From Pseudomonas sp. GV085 (GTDB taxonomy: Bacteria; Pseudomonadota; Gammaproteobacteria; Pseudomonadales; Pseudomonadaceae): DNA of 64,000 bases. Positions within the stretch are counted from its first letter, which is position 1, and the number at the start of each line of letters is the position of its first letter. Made by a program: the position numbers and the translations under genes. Below are positions 36,720-45,353 of the stretch, one piece after another. The DNA lies in the NCBI RefSeq assembly GCF_003050925.1, contig NZ_QAOV01000003.1:248001-312000 (forward strand), given 5' to 3'. The notes under the pieces were generated by a model. That model was not told where the DNA came from and did not search any database. It saw nothing but the letters and a program-made list of their open reading frames with translations.

Positions 36720-38339
36720 GTGCACAGGCTGCTGATAGGTTGCTTGCTGTGTTTGATCCCTGCGCTGGCGACGGCGCAGGACGAACCGTTGCGCCTGGCC
36801 TTCAAGGGCGATTTGTTGTCGCTGAATCGAACTCAGGTGATCGCCCGCGAACCGTTGCCGCAGACCTTGCAGACACCGCTGGGCAGTGTGTGGAAGTTGT
36901 TCGTCTACGCCTGGCTAGTGGACACCGGCGCGCGTGAGCCGGCTTATGAATGCCGCGGCCAGTCGAAAGAAGAGGTGTATTGCTGCACGACGGGCGGCAG
37001 GATCGAGCGAGATCAGGCGTTGGTGAAGTCATGCGGTCTGTATTTCGAACCCGCTCGGTTGGGCATCGGCGATGCCGACTGGCGAGCCTATTGGCAGGCG
37101 CGGCAGGCGCCGCAATGGTTGCTGGATTTGCCTTCGTTGCAACCGGCTACCCGGGTTTCGGTGGCGGAACTGTTGAAGGTGTTGGCCGTGCTGCCGGCGC
37201 AGGATCAAGCGCGGCGTGTGTTGCTCGATGTGGTACTCAATGCCGCCGATGGCCATGTCGTCGGCGAACTCGGCAGCCGTTTGCGGGTGAAGACCTGGAG
37301 CTGGTTGGCGGATCAGGATGCTACATCGCGTCAGGGCGGGTTTGCCGGTTGGACGGCGGATGGCACACCGGTCTGGGCTGGAGGACGGGGCACCAGTCAG
37401 CGGGTTCTGCGTGATTACGCGCAAGCATTGTCTACGGTAATTCCCGTTTCGTGGCCTGCTGATGCAGGCAAATGCGTAGAGGTCGACCTGTTCTCCCGCT
37501 ATCCACTTCGGCGGGTGCTGTCAGGAGGCGCCGCGGTGACTTCCGGAGCGTTGCAGGGTGACTACCGCGTCGAATTCGCCAACGGCAATGCGCTGGATAT
37601 TCACAGCGACGGCGAGCTGTTTCTGCTGGAAGACAAGCTCATCGCCCGGCTGGATCGCGAAGAATACGTCGCCCGTGTTCTCCAGCGCGAAGCCAGTGCC
37701 GAACCGGTCGAAGCCGCCAAAGCCCTGACCGTGGCCATCCGCACCTACCTGCTGCAAAACGCTACGCGCAGCGGTGACTGCCTGAGCATCGACGACAGCA
37801 GTAGCCGTCAGCGGGTCGCACCGCGTCCGGCGGCGTCCGAGTCTCGCGACATCGCCGCCTGGACCAGCGACCTGGTGCTGGCCGGTAGCGCCGTCACCTA
37901 CCATTCCGACCAGCCCGGCCCGGACAAACTGTCCTGGCAGCAAGCCGTCGAGCAGGCTCGTGCCGGCCAGCGCTACGACGCCATCCTGCTGCACGCCTAC
38001 CCTCGCGCCAGTCTCAGTCGCTGGGACAACCCGGTCGCGTCCTGCGAAGCGTTGCCCGCCGCACAAACATGGCTGCAGAAACAACGGCGCGGCTGGCGCC
38101 CAAGGCTTGAAAGCGAAACCGGGTACAGCGAAGTCAGCACCTTCGCCGTATGCCGTCTGGCCTTCGGCCGCCCCTATGTCGACCGCGAACGCCAGCGCAT
38201 CTACGTGCGTGGCGCGCAGACACTACAAGACCGTCTCGACCTGACCCACGAATACCTGCACCTGGCTTTTGAAGCACACCCCAACGGCCAGGATGAAACC
38301 TACATCGAAGGGCTTGCCCGCCACCTCTTGCTGGAATAG
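36720..38339 (+). CDS. magE: DUF2300 protein MagE (YfaQ-like): PBP-like plus SpoIID-like regions
   Basis: The 539-residue precursor starts at GTG right after magD (signal peptide MHRLLIGCLLCLIPALATAQ). N-terminal half: TPLGSVWKLFVYAWL has an SxxK (SVWK), ALVKSCGLYF resembles the SxN block of transpeptidases, and RVKTWSW followed by GGFAGWTADGTPVWAGG resembles the KTG region. C-terminal half: DREEYVARVLQREASAEPVEAAKALTVAIRTYLL resembles SpoIID/LytB-type transglycosylase domains. The motif readings are mine. The family itself is annotated only as DUF2300. If right, MagE handles peptidoglycan strands or peptides next to MagD. Confidence 0.88.
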   Translation: MHRLLIGCLLCLIPALATAQDEPLRLAFKGDLLSLNRTQVIAREPLPQTLQTPLGSVWKLFVYAWLVDTGAREPAYECRGQSKEEVYCCTTGGRIERDQALVKSCGLYFEPARLGIGDADWRAYWQARQAPQWLLDLPSLQPATRVSVAELLKVLAVLPAQDQARRVLLDVVLNAADGHVVGELGSRLRVKTWSWLADQDATSRQGGFAGWTADGTPVWAGGRGTSQRVLRDYAQALSTVIPVSWPADAGKCVEVDLFSRYPLRRVLSGGAAVTSGALQGDYRVEFANGNALDIHSDGELFLLEDKLIARLDREEYVARVLQREASAEPVEAAKALTVAIRTYLLQNATRSGDCLSIDDSSSRQRVAPRPAASESRDIAAWTSDLVLAGSAVTYHSDQPGPDKLSWQQAVEQARAGQRYDAILLHAYPRASLSRWDNPVASCEALPAAQTWLQKQRRGWRPRLESETGYSEVSTFAVCRLAFGRPYVDRERQRIYVRGAQTLQDRLDLTHEYLHLAFEAHPNGQDETYIEGLARHLLLE

Positions 38340-38342
38340 ACC

Positions 38343-39161
38343 ATGACACGCCGTTATCCACAGGTCTTGCTGTTGCTCTGTTCGCTGGTGGCCTTGCCAT
38401 CAGTGATGGCGGCTGACAGCGTCAAACTCGACACCCCCGCCGGCGGTTGGCGCACCGGCGCGCCTGAGGGCGAAGGGGAAAACTTCCGGCAGACCGTCAA
38501 CTACCCGGCCTCGTCGGTGAATACCTCGACAGGGCAGGCCAACACCGCTCGCATCAGCGGGCAAATCAAAGCCACAGCCAAATCCAAATCCCCAGAGCCT
38601 GGCCGGCTGATCGTCAACGGGGTGAGCATGCCGCTGAAAATCGACCCGGCCGGCCGCTTCGATCGCCCGTTCTCGTTCCCCAACGGCAGCAACAGCGTCG
38701 AGGTTCGCAGCCCTGATGGCCAACAACGTCACCGCACGCAGTTTCTCAACAGCAGCGGCGGTGCGACCCCGGCCAAATTGCGCGTTTTGCTGTCCTGGGA
38801 CAGCGACAACACCGACCTCGACTTGCACCTGATCACCCCCGACGGCGCGCACATCTGGTACGGCGACCGCGTCGCCTCCAACGGCGCTGCGCTCGACGTC
38901 GATGTCACCACCGGCTACGGCCCGGAAATCTTCGCCATGCCCGCACCGATCAAGGGGCAATATCTGGTCTACGTGAACTACTTTGGCGGCGGCTACAGCA
39001 GTGATGAAGAGGGGCAGGAAGACGTGGTGCAAGCGTTGACCACCGCGCAAGTGACGGTGATTACCGAAGAAGGCACGCCGAGCGAGAAGATGGAAACTTT
39101 CCTGGTGCCGATGCGTGCGGTGGGGGAGTTGACGATGGTGAAGTCGTTCAGCTATCCGTGA
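38343..39161 (+). CDS. magF: DUF2135 protein MagF (YfaP-like)
   Basis: The 272-residue precursor has the signal peptide MTRRYPQVLLLLCSLVALPSVMA. It has the same layout as MagA: TPAGGWRTGAPEGEGENFRQTVNYP at the N-terminus, a middle block RLIVNGVSMPLKIDPAGRF and the DUF2135 signature RVLLSWDSDNTDLDLHLITPDG...GQYLVYVNYFGGGY. It starts 3 bases after magE and ends the operon. The two DUF2135 proteins at opposite ends are clear paralogues. Confidence 0.9.
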   Translation: MTRRYPQVLLLLCSLVALPSVMAADSVKLDTPAGGWRTGAPEGEGENFRQTVNYPASSVNTSTGQANTARISGQIKATAKSKSPEPGRLIVNGVSMPLKIDPAGRFDRPFSFPNGSNSVEVRSPDGQQRHRTQFLNSSGGATPAKLRVLLSWDSDNTDLDLHLITPDGAHIWYGDRVASNGAALDVDVTTGYGPEIFAMPAPIKGQYLVYVNYFGGGYSSDEEGQEDVVQALTTAQVTVITEEGTPSEKMETFLVPMRAVGELTMVKSFSYP

Positions 39162-39308
39162 GGTTGAGGTGCAACTTGCGCAGGCTTTGCACACGGCAAG
39201 GTGGAGGCTTATTAGTGTTGTTTCATGCAGAAATACATTGTGTTTGTTCCTGCGTCAGTATCAGGAGTAATTGAGAGGGCCCTCCAACCGACATGGAAAT
39301 GCCCTGAC

Positions 39309-40322
39309 GTGAATGATCTTCCTGGCAATACCTCGCTCGATTCTGCTTTCAGCGAAATCACCCAACTGATTGTGACCGCGCGACAACGCGCCATGCAGGC
39401 GGTCAACACTGAGCTGATTGAGCTGCACTGGCAGGTTGGGGCCTATATCAGTCGCAAAATTGAAGCGGCGGAGTGGGGTGATGGGGTGGTGGCACAACTG
39501 GCTCAGCACCTGGCCTATACGCAGCCTGGATTACGGGGGTTCACCCGTGCGAATCTTTTTCGCATGCGCAAGTTTTACGAGGCTTATAGGCATGACGCAA
39601 AAGTCGCAGCACTGCTGCGACTTTTGCCCTGGACCCAGAATCTGATCATCCTCAACCAGAGCAAACGCCCGGAGGAACGAGAGTTTTACCTGCGCATGGC
39701 AATCCAGGAGAAGTGGTCGAGCCGCGAACTGGAGCGGCAGTTCAAGGCGGCTCTGTTTGAGCGTTCAGTGGTCAGCCCGGCAAAAGTCTCAGCACTGCTG
39801 CGACAAATTCATCCCCAGGCCCTGGACGTGTTCAAGGATGCCTACGTGATTGAGTTTCTGGCTCTGGAGCGTGGTCATGCAGAAACAGATTTGCATGGAG
39901 GCCTATTGCATAAGCTCAGGGACTTTCTGATTGAACTGGGCAGGGACTTCTGCTTTGTGGGTTCGCAATATCCGTTGCAGGTAGGTGGGCGTGACTTTGC
40001 GCTGGATCTGTTGTTTTTTCACCGTGGGCTGAACTGCCTGGTGGCGATCGAACTCAAGGTCGGGCGCTTTGAGCCGGAATACCTGGGGAAGATGGATTTT
40101 TATCTTGAAGCGTTGGACCGCAATGTCCGCAAGCCACACGAAAACCCGGCGCTCGGCGTATTGTTGTGCGCAAGCAAAGAGGACGAAATCGTCGAGTACG
40201 CCCTGAACCGCTCACTGTCGCCCGCATTGATCGCTGAGTACCACACGCAATTGCCGGATAAGAAACTGTTGCAAGCCAAGCTGCAGGAGTTTTATGCGCT
40301 GAATACCGAAGGGGTTGGGTGA
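39309..40322 (+). CDS. DUF1016 family (YhcG-like) PDDEXK nuclease protein
   Basis: With the GTG at 39309 the protein has 337 residues and begins MNDLPGNTSLDSAFSEI, like other DUF1016 proteins. An ATG at 39225 would add 28 residues that do not resemble the family. The N-terminal domain (about 10-150) contains ELHWQVGAYISRKI, and SSRELERQFKAALFER follows. The C-terminal half holds the PDDEXK-type core (DFALDLLFFHRGLNCLVAIELKVG). DUF1016 proteins occur near restriction or defence genes and as stand-alone genes. This one has no such neighbour. The function is probably DNA cleavage; the target is unknown. Confidence 0.85.
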   Translation: MNDLPGNTSLDSAFSEITQLIVTARQRAMQAVNTELIELHWQVGAYISRKIEAAEWGDGVVAQLAQHLAYTQPGLRGFTRANLFRMRKFYEAYRHDAKVAALLRLLPWTQNLIILNQSKRPEEREFYLRMAIQEKWSSRELERQFKAALFERSVVSPAKVSALLRQIHPQALDVFKDAYVIEFLALERGHAETDLHGGLLHKLRDFLIELGRDFCFVGSQYPLQVGGRDFALDLLFFHRGLNCLVAIELKVGRFEPEYLGKMDFYLEALDRNVRKPHENPALGVLLCASKEDEIVEYALNRSLSPALIAEYHTQLPDKKLLQAKLQEFYALNTEGVG

Positions 40323-40357
40323 TTTTTGTCGTGAATCACTTTCTTTCAGGCATTAAA

Positions 40358-40378
40358 AAGCCGGCTTGTGGCCGGCTT
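40358..40378 (-). terminator. Rho-independent terminator (minus strand)
   Basis: Read on the minus strand, AAGCCGGC-CACAA-GCCGGCTT is followed by TTTAATG, a U-rich end. It lies 18 bases after the stop of the small frame at 40397-40477. On the plus strand it has no T run. Confidence 0.75.
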
Positions 40379-40396
40379 CTCGGGGACTGGCTTGGA

Positions 40397-40477
40397 TCAT
40401 TTTTGGTAAACCGCGCCAGCCTTCAAAACGTACACCCGGATCTTGCGTCCGGCTGTGGGACCTGGTGAGAAAGTCAT
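40397..40477 (-). CDS. Possible 26-residue protein downstream of the S24 repressor
   Basis: An ATG frame encodes MTFSPGPTAGRKIRVY followed by VLKAGAVYQK and a stop 18 bases before a minus-strand terminator. The peptide is basic and could form a beta hairpin. There is no clear Shine-Dalgarno. The frame lies 150 bases after the repressor gene on the same strand. The gap between them contains a perfect GGCCGCCC-GGGT-GGGCGGCC hairpin (40589-40608). It may be a real small gene, a decayed C-terminus of something larger, or chance. The region 40381-40627 holds nothing else I can name. Confidence 0.3.
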   Translation of the reverse strand: MTFSPGPTAGRKIRVYVLKAGAVYQK

Positions 40478-40627
40478 CTGTCAGGTCAGTGCATCTGGGC
40501 CGCAGGGCGGGTCGATGCGTAAATGTGGGGCGCAGCATACGCAGGTTTGAGGGGAATTCCCAGCGGGAAGTGCCGGGCAGAGCCGTTTGGCCGCCCGGGT
40601 GGGCGGCCGATGGGCGTTCTGGAGCGC

Positions 40628-41374
40628 TTAAAGAAACGGTACCGTCGGCCGTCGTTTGTTCAGGGTCGACCACCAGAACACCCAGCCCAGCACCCTGATG
40701 TTCTGCTCTTCGATTTGGGCGGATCTGAAGATTTCATCCGGGTATTCGGCGCGGTTGTGGCTGCGCAGTCGCAGGGAGTTGCCCGGTAGTCGGTGCAGGT
40801 ACTTGATGCGCAGCATGCCGTCATGTTCGATGGCGTAGATCTCGCCATCGACAATTTGGGTCAGGCCACGGTCAATCGCCAGGGTCGAACCGTCTTCGAT
40901 TTTTTCCCCCATGCTATTGCCGCTCATAAGGGCGCAGATGGCATCGGCGTGGTTGATTTCCAGGGAGTCGAGGTGGCTGCGGGGCAGGCGGATGGATTGC
41001 TCGGGGTCTTCTATGACGTGGGTTTTGTTGGAGCCCGGGGCGGTGACAGCTTCTTTGAGGAATGGCAGTTCGACGTCGACAGGCTCGATAACCGTGTAGA
41101 CACCGCGGATGGTCTGGGCATCGAAGGTGTTGCCGGAGTCTTCGAGCAGGCGCAGGTGTGGGGCGTCTTTCGAGCCTTCGCCGGTTTTCAGCCAGTCGCT
41201 GCTGACGGAGAGTTTTCTGGCGACTTCTTCCATGCAATGGGCGGGCACACCGCGGGTGTACCAGTTATGTACATTTTGCGGAGCCGTATCCAGGAAATCG
41301 GCAAATCCTGTGGTCGTGATGCTCGCTGCTTCGAGGAGTGCTTTAAAGCGTGGGCCGCTAGTGTTCTTTTTCAT
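40628..41374 (-). CDS. XRE/S24-family transcriptional repressor
   Basis: The 248-residue protein has an N-terminal helix-turn-helix (about 10-62, FADFLDTAPQNVHNWYTRGVPAHCMEEVARKL). The C-terminal S24 LexA-like domain has the serine in ALMSGNSMGEKIEDGS (about 152-167) and the lysine in MLRIKYLHRL. No Ala-Gly cleavage pair is obvious in the linker (PFLKEAVTAPGSNK), so RecA-stimulated self-cleavage is uncertain. Proteins of this type are phage-like repressors. Here no phage genes adjoin, so it may be a domesticated or pyocin-type regulator. Two dyads upstream are candidate operators. Confidence 0.88.
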   Translation of the reverse strand: MKKNTSGPRFKALLEAASITTTGFADFLDTAPQNVHNWYTRGVPAHCMEEVARKLSVSSDWLKTGEGSKDAPHLRLLEDSGNTFDAQTIRGVYTVIEPVDVELPFLKEAVTAPGSNKTHVIEDPEQSIRLPRSHLDSLEINHADAICALMSGNSMGEKIEDGSTLAIDRGLTQIVDGEIYAIEHDGMLRIKYLHRLPGNSLRLRSHNRAEYPDEIFRSAQIEEQNIRVLGWVFWWSTLNKRRPTVPFL

Positions 41375-41404
41375 GAACGCGAGTCTACTGGCGGCTGGTA
41401 AGGG

Positions 41405-41442
41405 TTTGAATAAACGCCTCGTTCAAATTTCGCGGGAAATTT
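41405..41442. promoter_or_regulatory. Candidate operators of the S24 repressor
   Basis: TTTGAA (41405-41410) and TTCAAA (41422-41427) flank an 11-bp spacer. Overlapping the right arm is AAATTTC-GCGG-GAAATTT (41425-41442). Both dyads lie 31-68 bp upstream of the repressor start, a usual place for autoregulation. Confidence 0.45.
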
Positions 41443-41541
41443 ACGACGGGATGTAAGACGATCTTGGGGAATTTTAAACAAGTAAAAACCAGGATCGAGC
41501 AGGGTTAAACGTTGTGTTTGGCGTGCTTATCAAGGGCCCAC

Positions 41542-41569
41542 AAAAAACCCCGGATCTCCCGGGGTTTTT
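41542..41569. terminator. Bidirectional Rho-independent terminator after ppa
   Basis: AAAAAACCCCGG-ATCT-CCCGGGGTTTTT is a strong hairpin with an A run on one side and a T run on the other. It ends the ppa transcript on the minus strand and would also stop plus-strand transcription. Confidence 0.9.
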
Positions 41570-41603
41570 CTTGCCGCTTGCAGCTGAAAGCCTGCAGCCG
41601 GGC

Positions 41604-42131
41604 TTAGCCTTTGTAGGCAGCAACCGACTTGGTGATCGCTTCGCGGGCGGCGTCTGCGCCGGCCCAGCCTTCGATCTTCACCCATTTGCCTTTTTCGAGA
41701 TCTTTGTAGTTCGCGAAGAAGTGCTCGATCTGCTGGATCAGCAGTGCTGGCAGGTCGGTGTATTCCTTCACGTCGACGTACAGCTGGGACAGCTTGTCGT
41801 GTGGGACTGCGATGACTTTGGCATCGCCGCCGCCGTCGTCGGTCATGTTCAGGATGCCGACCGGACGAGCGCGGATCACCGAACCTGGAGCAACCGGGTA
41901 AGGGGTTACAACCAGCACGTCGAGGGGATCACCGTCGTCAGCCAGGGTGTTCGGGATGTAACCGTAGTTGGCCGGGTAGAACATTGGGGTGGCCATGAAA
42001 CGGTCAACGAACAGGCAATCGCTGTCTTTGTCGATTTCGTATTTGATCGGCGCGTGGTTGGCCGGAATCTCGATCGCGACGTAGATGTCGTTCGGCAGGT
42101 CTTTGCCAGCCGGAATCTTGCTGTAGCTCAT
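41604..42131 (-). CDS. ppa: Inorganic pyrophosphatase
   Basis: The 175-residue family I enzyme has the blocks [43 protein letters not shown] (with the conserved acidic catalytic cluster) and [14 protein letters not shown]. It hydrolyses pyrophosphate in the cytoplasm and so drives biosynthetic reactions. Length is usual for the bacterial hexameric enzyme. It has its own terminator. Confidence 0.97.
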   Translation of the reverse strand: MSYSKIPAGKDLPNDIYVAIEIPANHAPIKYEIDKDSDCLFVDRFMATPMFYPANYGYIPNTLADDGDPLDVLVVTPYPVAPGSVIRARPVGILNMTDDGGGDAKVIAVPHDKLSQLYVDVKEYTDLPALLIQQIEHFFANYKDLEKGKWVKIEGWAGADAAREAITKSVAAYKG

Positions 42132-42244
42132 TGGGCGTTGCCCCCGTTAGTTGACCAGAAATACTTGGCCGGATTGACCAAAAAGTGGCGGCGATTATAG
42201 GCATATTCCTGGATCGACGCCACGCACCAGAAGTCGTATGGCGC

Positions 42245-43057
42245 TCACTGGTGTGCCTGATAGACAGGGTCATGCGCCTTTAGTTGCTTCAATCTCGCCA
42301 GCGGGTCCTGGCGATAGAACAACTTCAGTTGCTGGTACACCTGTGGATAAGCCTTGTGCAGCAAATCCGGGGCGCTGAAGAAGTATTCGCTGGTGACGGC
42401 GAAGAACTCGGCAGGGTTTTCGGCGGCATACGGGTCGATGGCCGTTTCGGCATGGGGATTGCGATCCAGTTGCCGGTCGAGGTCGTCGTAGGCCTTTTGC
42501 ATGACGCTGGCCCAGTCGCTGACCCGCATGTCTGGGTGCAACGGCGGCAGGCCGTTGGCGACGCCGTTGAGCATGTCCAGTTTGTGCGCCAGTTCGTGGA
42601 TGACCAGGTTGTAGCCTTCCCAGCCTCCGCTGGCCATTACGCCCGGCCAGGCAAGGATGATCGGGCCTTGCTGCCACGCTTCACCGCTGTGCTCACCCAC
42701 CCATTCGTGCTCGACGCCGCCGACATCGCGATGGCGCTGGGGGCTGAGGAAGTCGTCGGGGTAGAGAATGATTTCGTGGAAGCCCTGATACCAGTTCAGG
42801 TCGCCGAGGTGCAGCAGCGGCAATTGTGCCTGGGCAGCGAGCAGCAAGCGTTGCTCCTGATGCAGTTCGACGCCGGGCAGGGCAGTTAGATGCTTGTCTT
42901 CGAGGAACAGCACGCAGGCTTCGCGCAGCCATTGGTCTTCGGCGGCACTGATGCCATCGAGAAAACTCAGGTGATGGCGCACCCGTTGCCACATGTCATC
43001 GGCAATCGGGTGCTTTGCCAGGGTGCGTCGGCGACGCCAGGCGCTCAGGGACCACAT
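42245..43057 (-). CDS. mtfA: MtfA-type zinc peptidase
   Basis: The 270-residue protein starts MWSLSAWRRRRTLAK. The ATG at 43057 is preferred because the frame upstream runs into the DedA gene. It has the metallopeptidase motif HELAHKLDMLNG (about 155-166) and the downstream glutamate in NPAEFFAVTSEYFF. In E. coli, MtfA (YeeI) titrates the glucose repressor Mlc and has weak peptidase activity. Pseudomonads lack the same PTS control, so the target may differ. It follows the DedA gene after 4 bp and may be co-transcribed. Confidence 0.9.
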   Translation of the reverse strand: MWSLSAWRRRRTLAKHPIADDMWQRVRHHLSFLDGISAAEDQWLREACVLFLEDKHLTALPGVELHQEQRLLLAAQAQLPLLHLGDLNWYQGFHEIILYPDDFLSPQRHRDVGGVEHEWVGEHSGEAWQQGPIILAWPGVMASGGWEGYNLVIHELAHKLDMLNGVANGLPPLHPDMRVSDWASVMQKAYDDLDRQLDRNPHAETAIDPYAAENPAEFFAVTSEYFFSAPDLLHKAYPQVYQQLKLFYRQDPLARLKQLKAHDPVYQAHQ

Positions 43058-43061
43058 CGTG

Positions 43062-43718
43062 TCATCGCGATTCGGCTTTGGAACTCGAACCTGCAAGGCG
43101 GTTACGCACCATGCCAATGATCATCGGCACCAACGACAACAGGATGATGCCGACTACCAGCAGCGACAGATTCTTCTTGATGAACGGCACGTTGCCGAAG
43201 AAGTAACCGAGGGTCACCAGCCCGCCGACCCACAGGACAGTGCCGAAGACACTGAAGGCGAAGAAGCGCGGATAAGGCATTTTCCCCACACCGGCGACGA
43301 ACGGTGCAAAGGTGCGGATGATTGGCAGGAAACGCGCCAGGGTCACGGTTTTGCCGCCATGCTTGTCGTAGAAGTCGTGGGTTTGTTGCAGGTAGTCGCG
43401 GCGGAAGATCTTCGAGTCCGGATTGCTGAACAGTTTTTCACCCGCCGTTCGTCCGATGATGTAGTTGGTGCTGTCGCCCAGAATCGCTGCCAGCATCAGC
43501 AGGCCGCCGAGCAGTACCGGGTCCATGCCGCCACCGGCCGCCACGGCGCCAGCGATGAACAGCAGGGAGTCGCCCGGCAGGAAGGGCATGACCACCAGAC
43601 CGGTTTCACAGAAGATCACCATAAACAGGATGGCGTAGATCCATGCCCCGTAGTTGGTTACAAGCATGTCGAGGTAGACGTCGAGATGCAGGACAATATC
43701 GATCGGGTTGAAATCCAT
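43062..43718 (-). CDS. DedA family membrane protein
   Basis: The 218-residue protein starts MDFNPIDIVLHLDVYL and has five or six membrane segments. DedA blocks are CETGLVVMPFLPGDSLLF (about 38-55), LGDSTNYIIGR and LARFLPIIRTFAPFVAGVGKM. DedA proteins act as lipid flippases (undecaprenyl phosphate or phosphatidylethanolamine) that need a proton gradient. It precedes mtfA. A second DedA domain, fused to PAP2, lies at 59796-61112. Confidence 0.93.
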   Translation of the reverse strand: MDFNPIDIVLHLDVYLDMLVTNYGAWIYAILFMVIFCETGLVVMPFLPGDSLLFIAGAVAAGGGMDPVLLGGLLMLAAILGDSTNYIIGRTAGEKLFSNPDSKIFRRDYLQQTHDFYDKHGGKTVTLARFLPIIRTFAPFVAGVGKMPYPRFFAFSVFGTVLWVGGLVTLGYFFGNVPFIKKNLSLLVVGIILLSLVPMIIGMVRNRLAGSSSKAESR

Positions 43719-43902
43719 GGAAAGCACCTGTGGTGATGGCCCGACTCAGCAGGCCTGTGCGGATGACTTCGCGTAAGACTACGGATAAGGGTAGTTTTTC
43801 TTACAAGCCGGGGGAGTTTGGGATTATACGAGGCGAGAGGTGAAAATCGCGTCGAGATTGTAGCGGGGAATGTCACGACAAGACCGATGGTTTGATACCG
43901 CA

Positions 43903-43934
43903 CCTGTGGGAGCGAGCCGGCTCGCTCCCACAGG
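43903..43934. repeat. Perfect 32-bp REP palindrome
   Basis: CCTGTGGGAGCGAGCC and GGCTCGCTCCCACAGG join directly with no spacer. It lies between the DedA gene promoter region and the convergent end of the GNAT gene. Confidence 0.9.
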
Positions 43935-43944
43935 TTCAGGTGAT

Positions 43945-44406
43945 TCAGAGTTCGTCGCTGATCGGCAGCACATAGTTCTTGAATTCGGTGTCTTCCTTGA
44001 ATCCGATGGACTCGTAGGTTTTCTGCGCGACTTCGTTGTTGCTGCTGGTGGAAACACGCATGCGCACGGCATTGGTTTCCTTGGCCATTTTTTTTGCGGT
44101 GCGGATCAGGTTGTCGGCCACCAACTGGCGGCGGGCGTCCTCGACGACATAAATATCATTGAGGATCCACACGCGTTTGAGCGAAAGCGAGGAGAAACTC
44201 GGGTATAGCTGGCAGAAACCCATCAGTCTGTTGCTGTCGTCATCGGACAGCGCGAGGTAGATTACCGACTCCTTGCGACGCAGGCGCTTTTCGAGGAACG
44301 CTCGGGACGAGTCCGGATACGGCAGGGAACCATAAAACTCGCGATATTTGACGAACAACGGGGTCAGCAGGTCCAGGTGTTCGAGGGTCGCTTGAATAAT
44401 CCGCAT
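43945..44406 (-). CDS. GNAT family N-acetyltransferase
   Basis: The 153-residue protein starts MRIIQATLEHLDLLTPLFVKYREFYG. The acetyl-CoA region is LNDIYVVEDARRQLVADNLIRTAKKMA (about 88-114; the usual Q/RxxGxG is relaxed to RRQLVA). NAVRMRVSTSSNNEVAQKTYESIGF follows, a typical GNAT C-terminal block. The substrate is unknown. A start six codons further upstream is possible. Single gene. Confidence 0.88.
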   Translation of the reverse strand: MRIIQATLEHLDLLTPLFVKYREFYGSLPYPDSSRAFLEKRLRRKESVIYLALSDDDSNRLMGFCQLYPSFSSLSLKRVWILNDIYVVEDARRQLVADNLIRTAKKMAKETNAVRMRVSTSSNNEVAQKTYESIGFKEDTEFKNYVLPISDEL

Positions 44407-44520
44407 GGTAGGTCTCGTCTTCAAGTGGCTGTCTTACGTCTCTGACGGCGATGGGAAACCCTTGGCGGCCGTGCCACGATCCTGCCTGAAACTGGTACGA
44501 ATGTGCAATGCGCAAGCGGT

Positions 44521-45345
44521 TCAGGCATTCGGCGGGCCGAGCAGGAAATTACCTTTCATGTCGGCTTGCGCGTCCGACTCCAGTGTCTGAACCTGTGCTT
44601 CATCCTTCAGATTGACCCCTGACAACTGCCGGCGGCAGGCTTCGCGCATCAAGTACAGCAAACGGTGTGCCGCCATGCCGTAACTCAGGCCCTCGAGCCG
44701 TACATTGGAGATGCAATTACGGTAGGCATCGGTAAGACCGACCTTGGGATTGTAGGTGAAATATAAACCCAGGCTGTCCGGGGAGCTGAGGCCAGGGCGT
44801 TCGCCGATGAGGATCACGGTCATTTTCGCTCCGAGCAATTCACCGATTTCGTCAGCGACCGCCACACGCCCCTGTTCCACCAAAATCACCGGGGCTACCG
44901 TCCAGCCTTCCGCCGTAATCTGTTCTTCGAGGCGTGCCAGAAAGGGCAGGGTATGGCGATGAACGGCCAGTGCCGACAGGCCGTCGGCGATCACGATCAC
45001 CAAATCGACCCCGCCAGGATGCGCCGAGGCGTATTCACGCAAGGTCGTTGCCGATGCGTCACTCAATTTTCGACCCAAGTCCGGGCGTTGCAGATAACTG
45101 TTGCGGTCGATCGCTGCACTGTGCAGCAAAAGGCTTTCGTGTCCGCGTTCGGCCAGTTGTGAGCTGAGTGCCGCGTGTTCGAACGGCAAGTGCACCGCAT
45201 CCCGCGCCTGAGCGTGGGCGTATTGGAAGTCCAGTTGTGCACGGGTGGGAATGCTGGTGCCGGTGCGGCCCAAGGCAATTCGCGCCGGTGTCAGGCGTCG
45301 CAGTTCCAGCCATGGGTTGTGGGGATCGAAGGGTAGTTTATCCAT
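44521..45345 (-). CDS. eutC: Ethanolamine ammonia-lyase small subunit EutC
   Basis: The 274-residue subunit starts [27 protein letters not shown]. Diagnostic blocks are [30 protein letters not shown] and [21 protein letters not shown]. It forms the adenosylcobalamin enzyme with EutB that splits ethanolamine into acetaldehyde and ammonia. An ATG four codons upstream overlaps the eutB stop and is an alternative start; family alignment from memory favours 45345. Confidence 0.95.
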   Translation of the reverse strand: MDKLPFDPHNPWLELRRLTPARIALGRTGTSIPTRAQLDFQYAHAQARDAVHLPFEHAALSSQLAERGHESLLLHSAAIDRNSYLQRPDLGRKLSDASATTLREYASAHPGGVDLVIVIADGLSALAVHRHTLPFLARLEEQITAEGWTVAPVILVEQGRVAVADEIGELLGAKMTVILIGERPGLSSPDSLGLYFTYNPKVGLTDAYRNCISNVRLEGLSYGMAAHRLLYLMREACRRQLSGVNLKDEAQVQTLESDAQADMKGNFLLGPPNA

Positions 45346-45353
45346 GTCAGTTC

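Noticed and set aside
39166..39178. GGTGCAAC word after magF, like the PutA sites
   Set aside because: A single copy without partners, far from put genes; chance is sufficient.
39225..39308. Longer start for the DUF1016 protein
   Set aside because: The extra 28 residues do not resemble the family, while the GTG at 39309 gives the usual N-terminus and length. The upstream ATG cannot be fully excluded.
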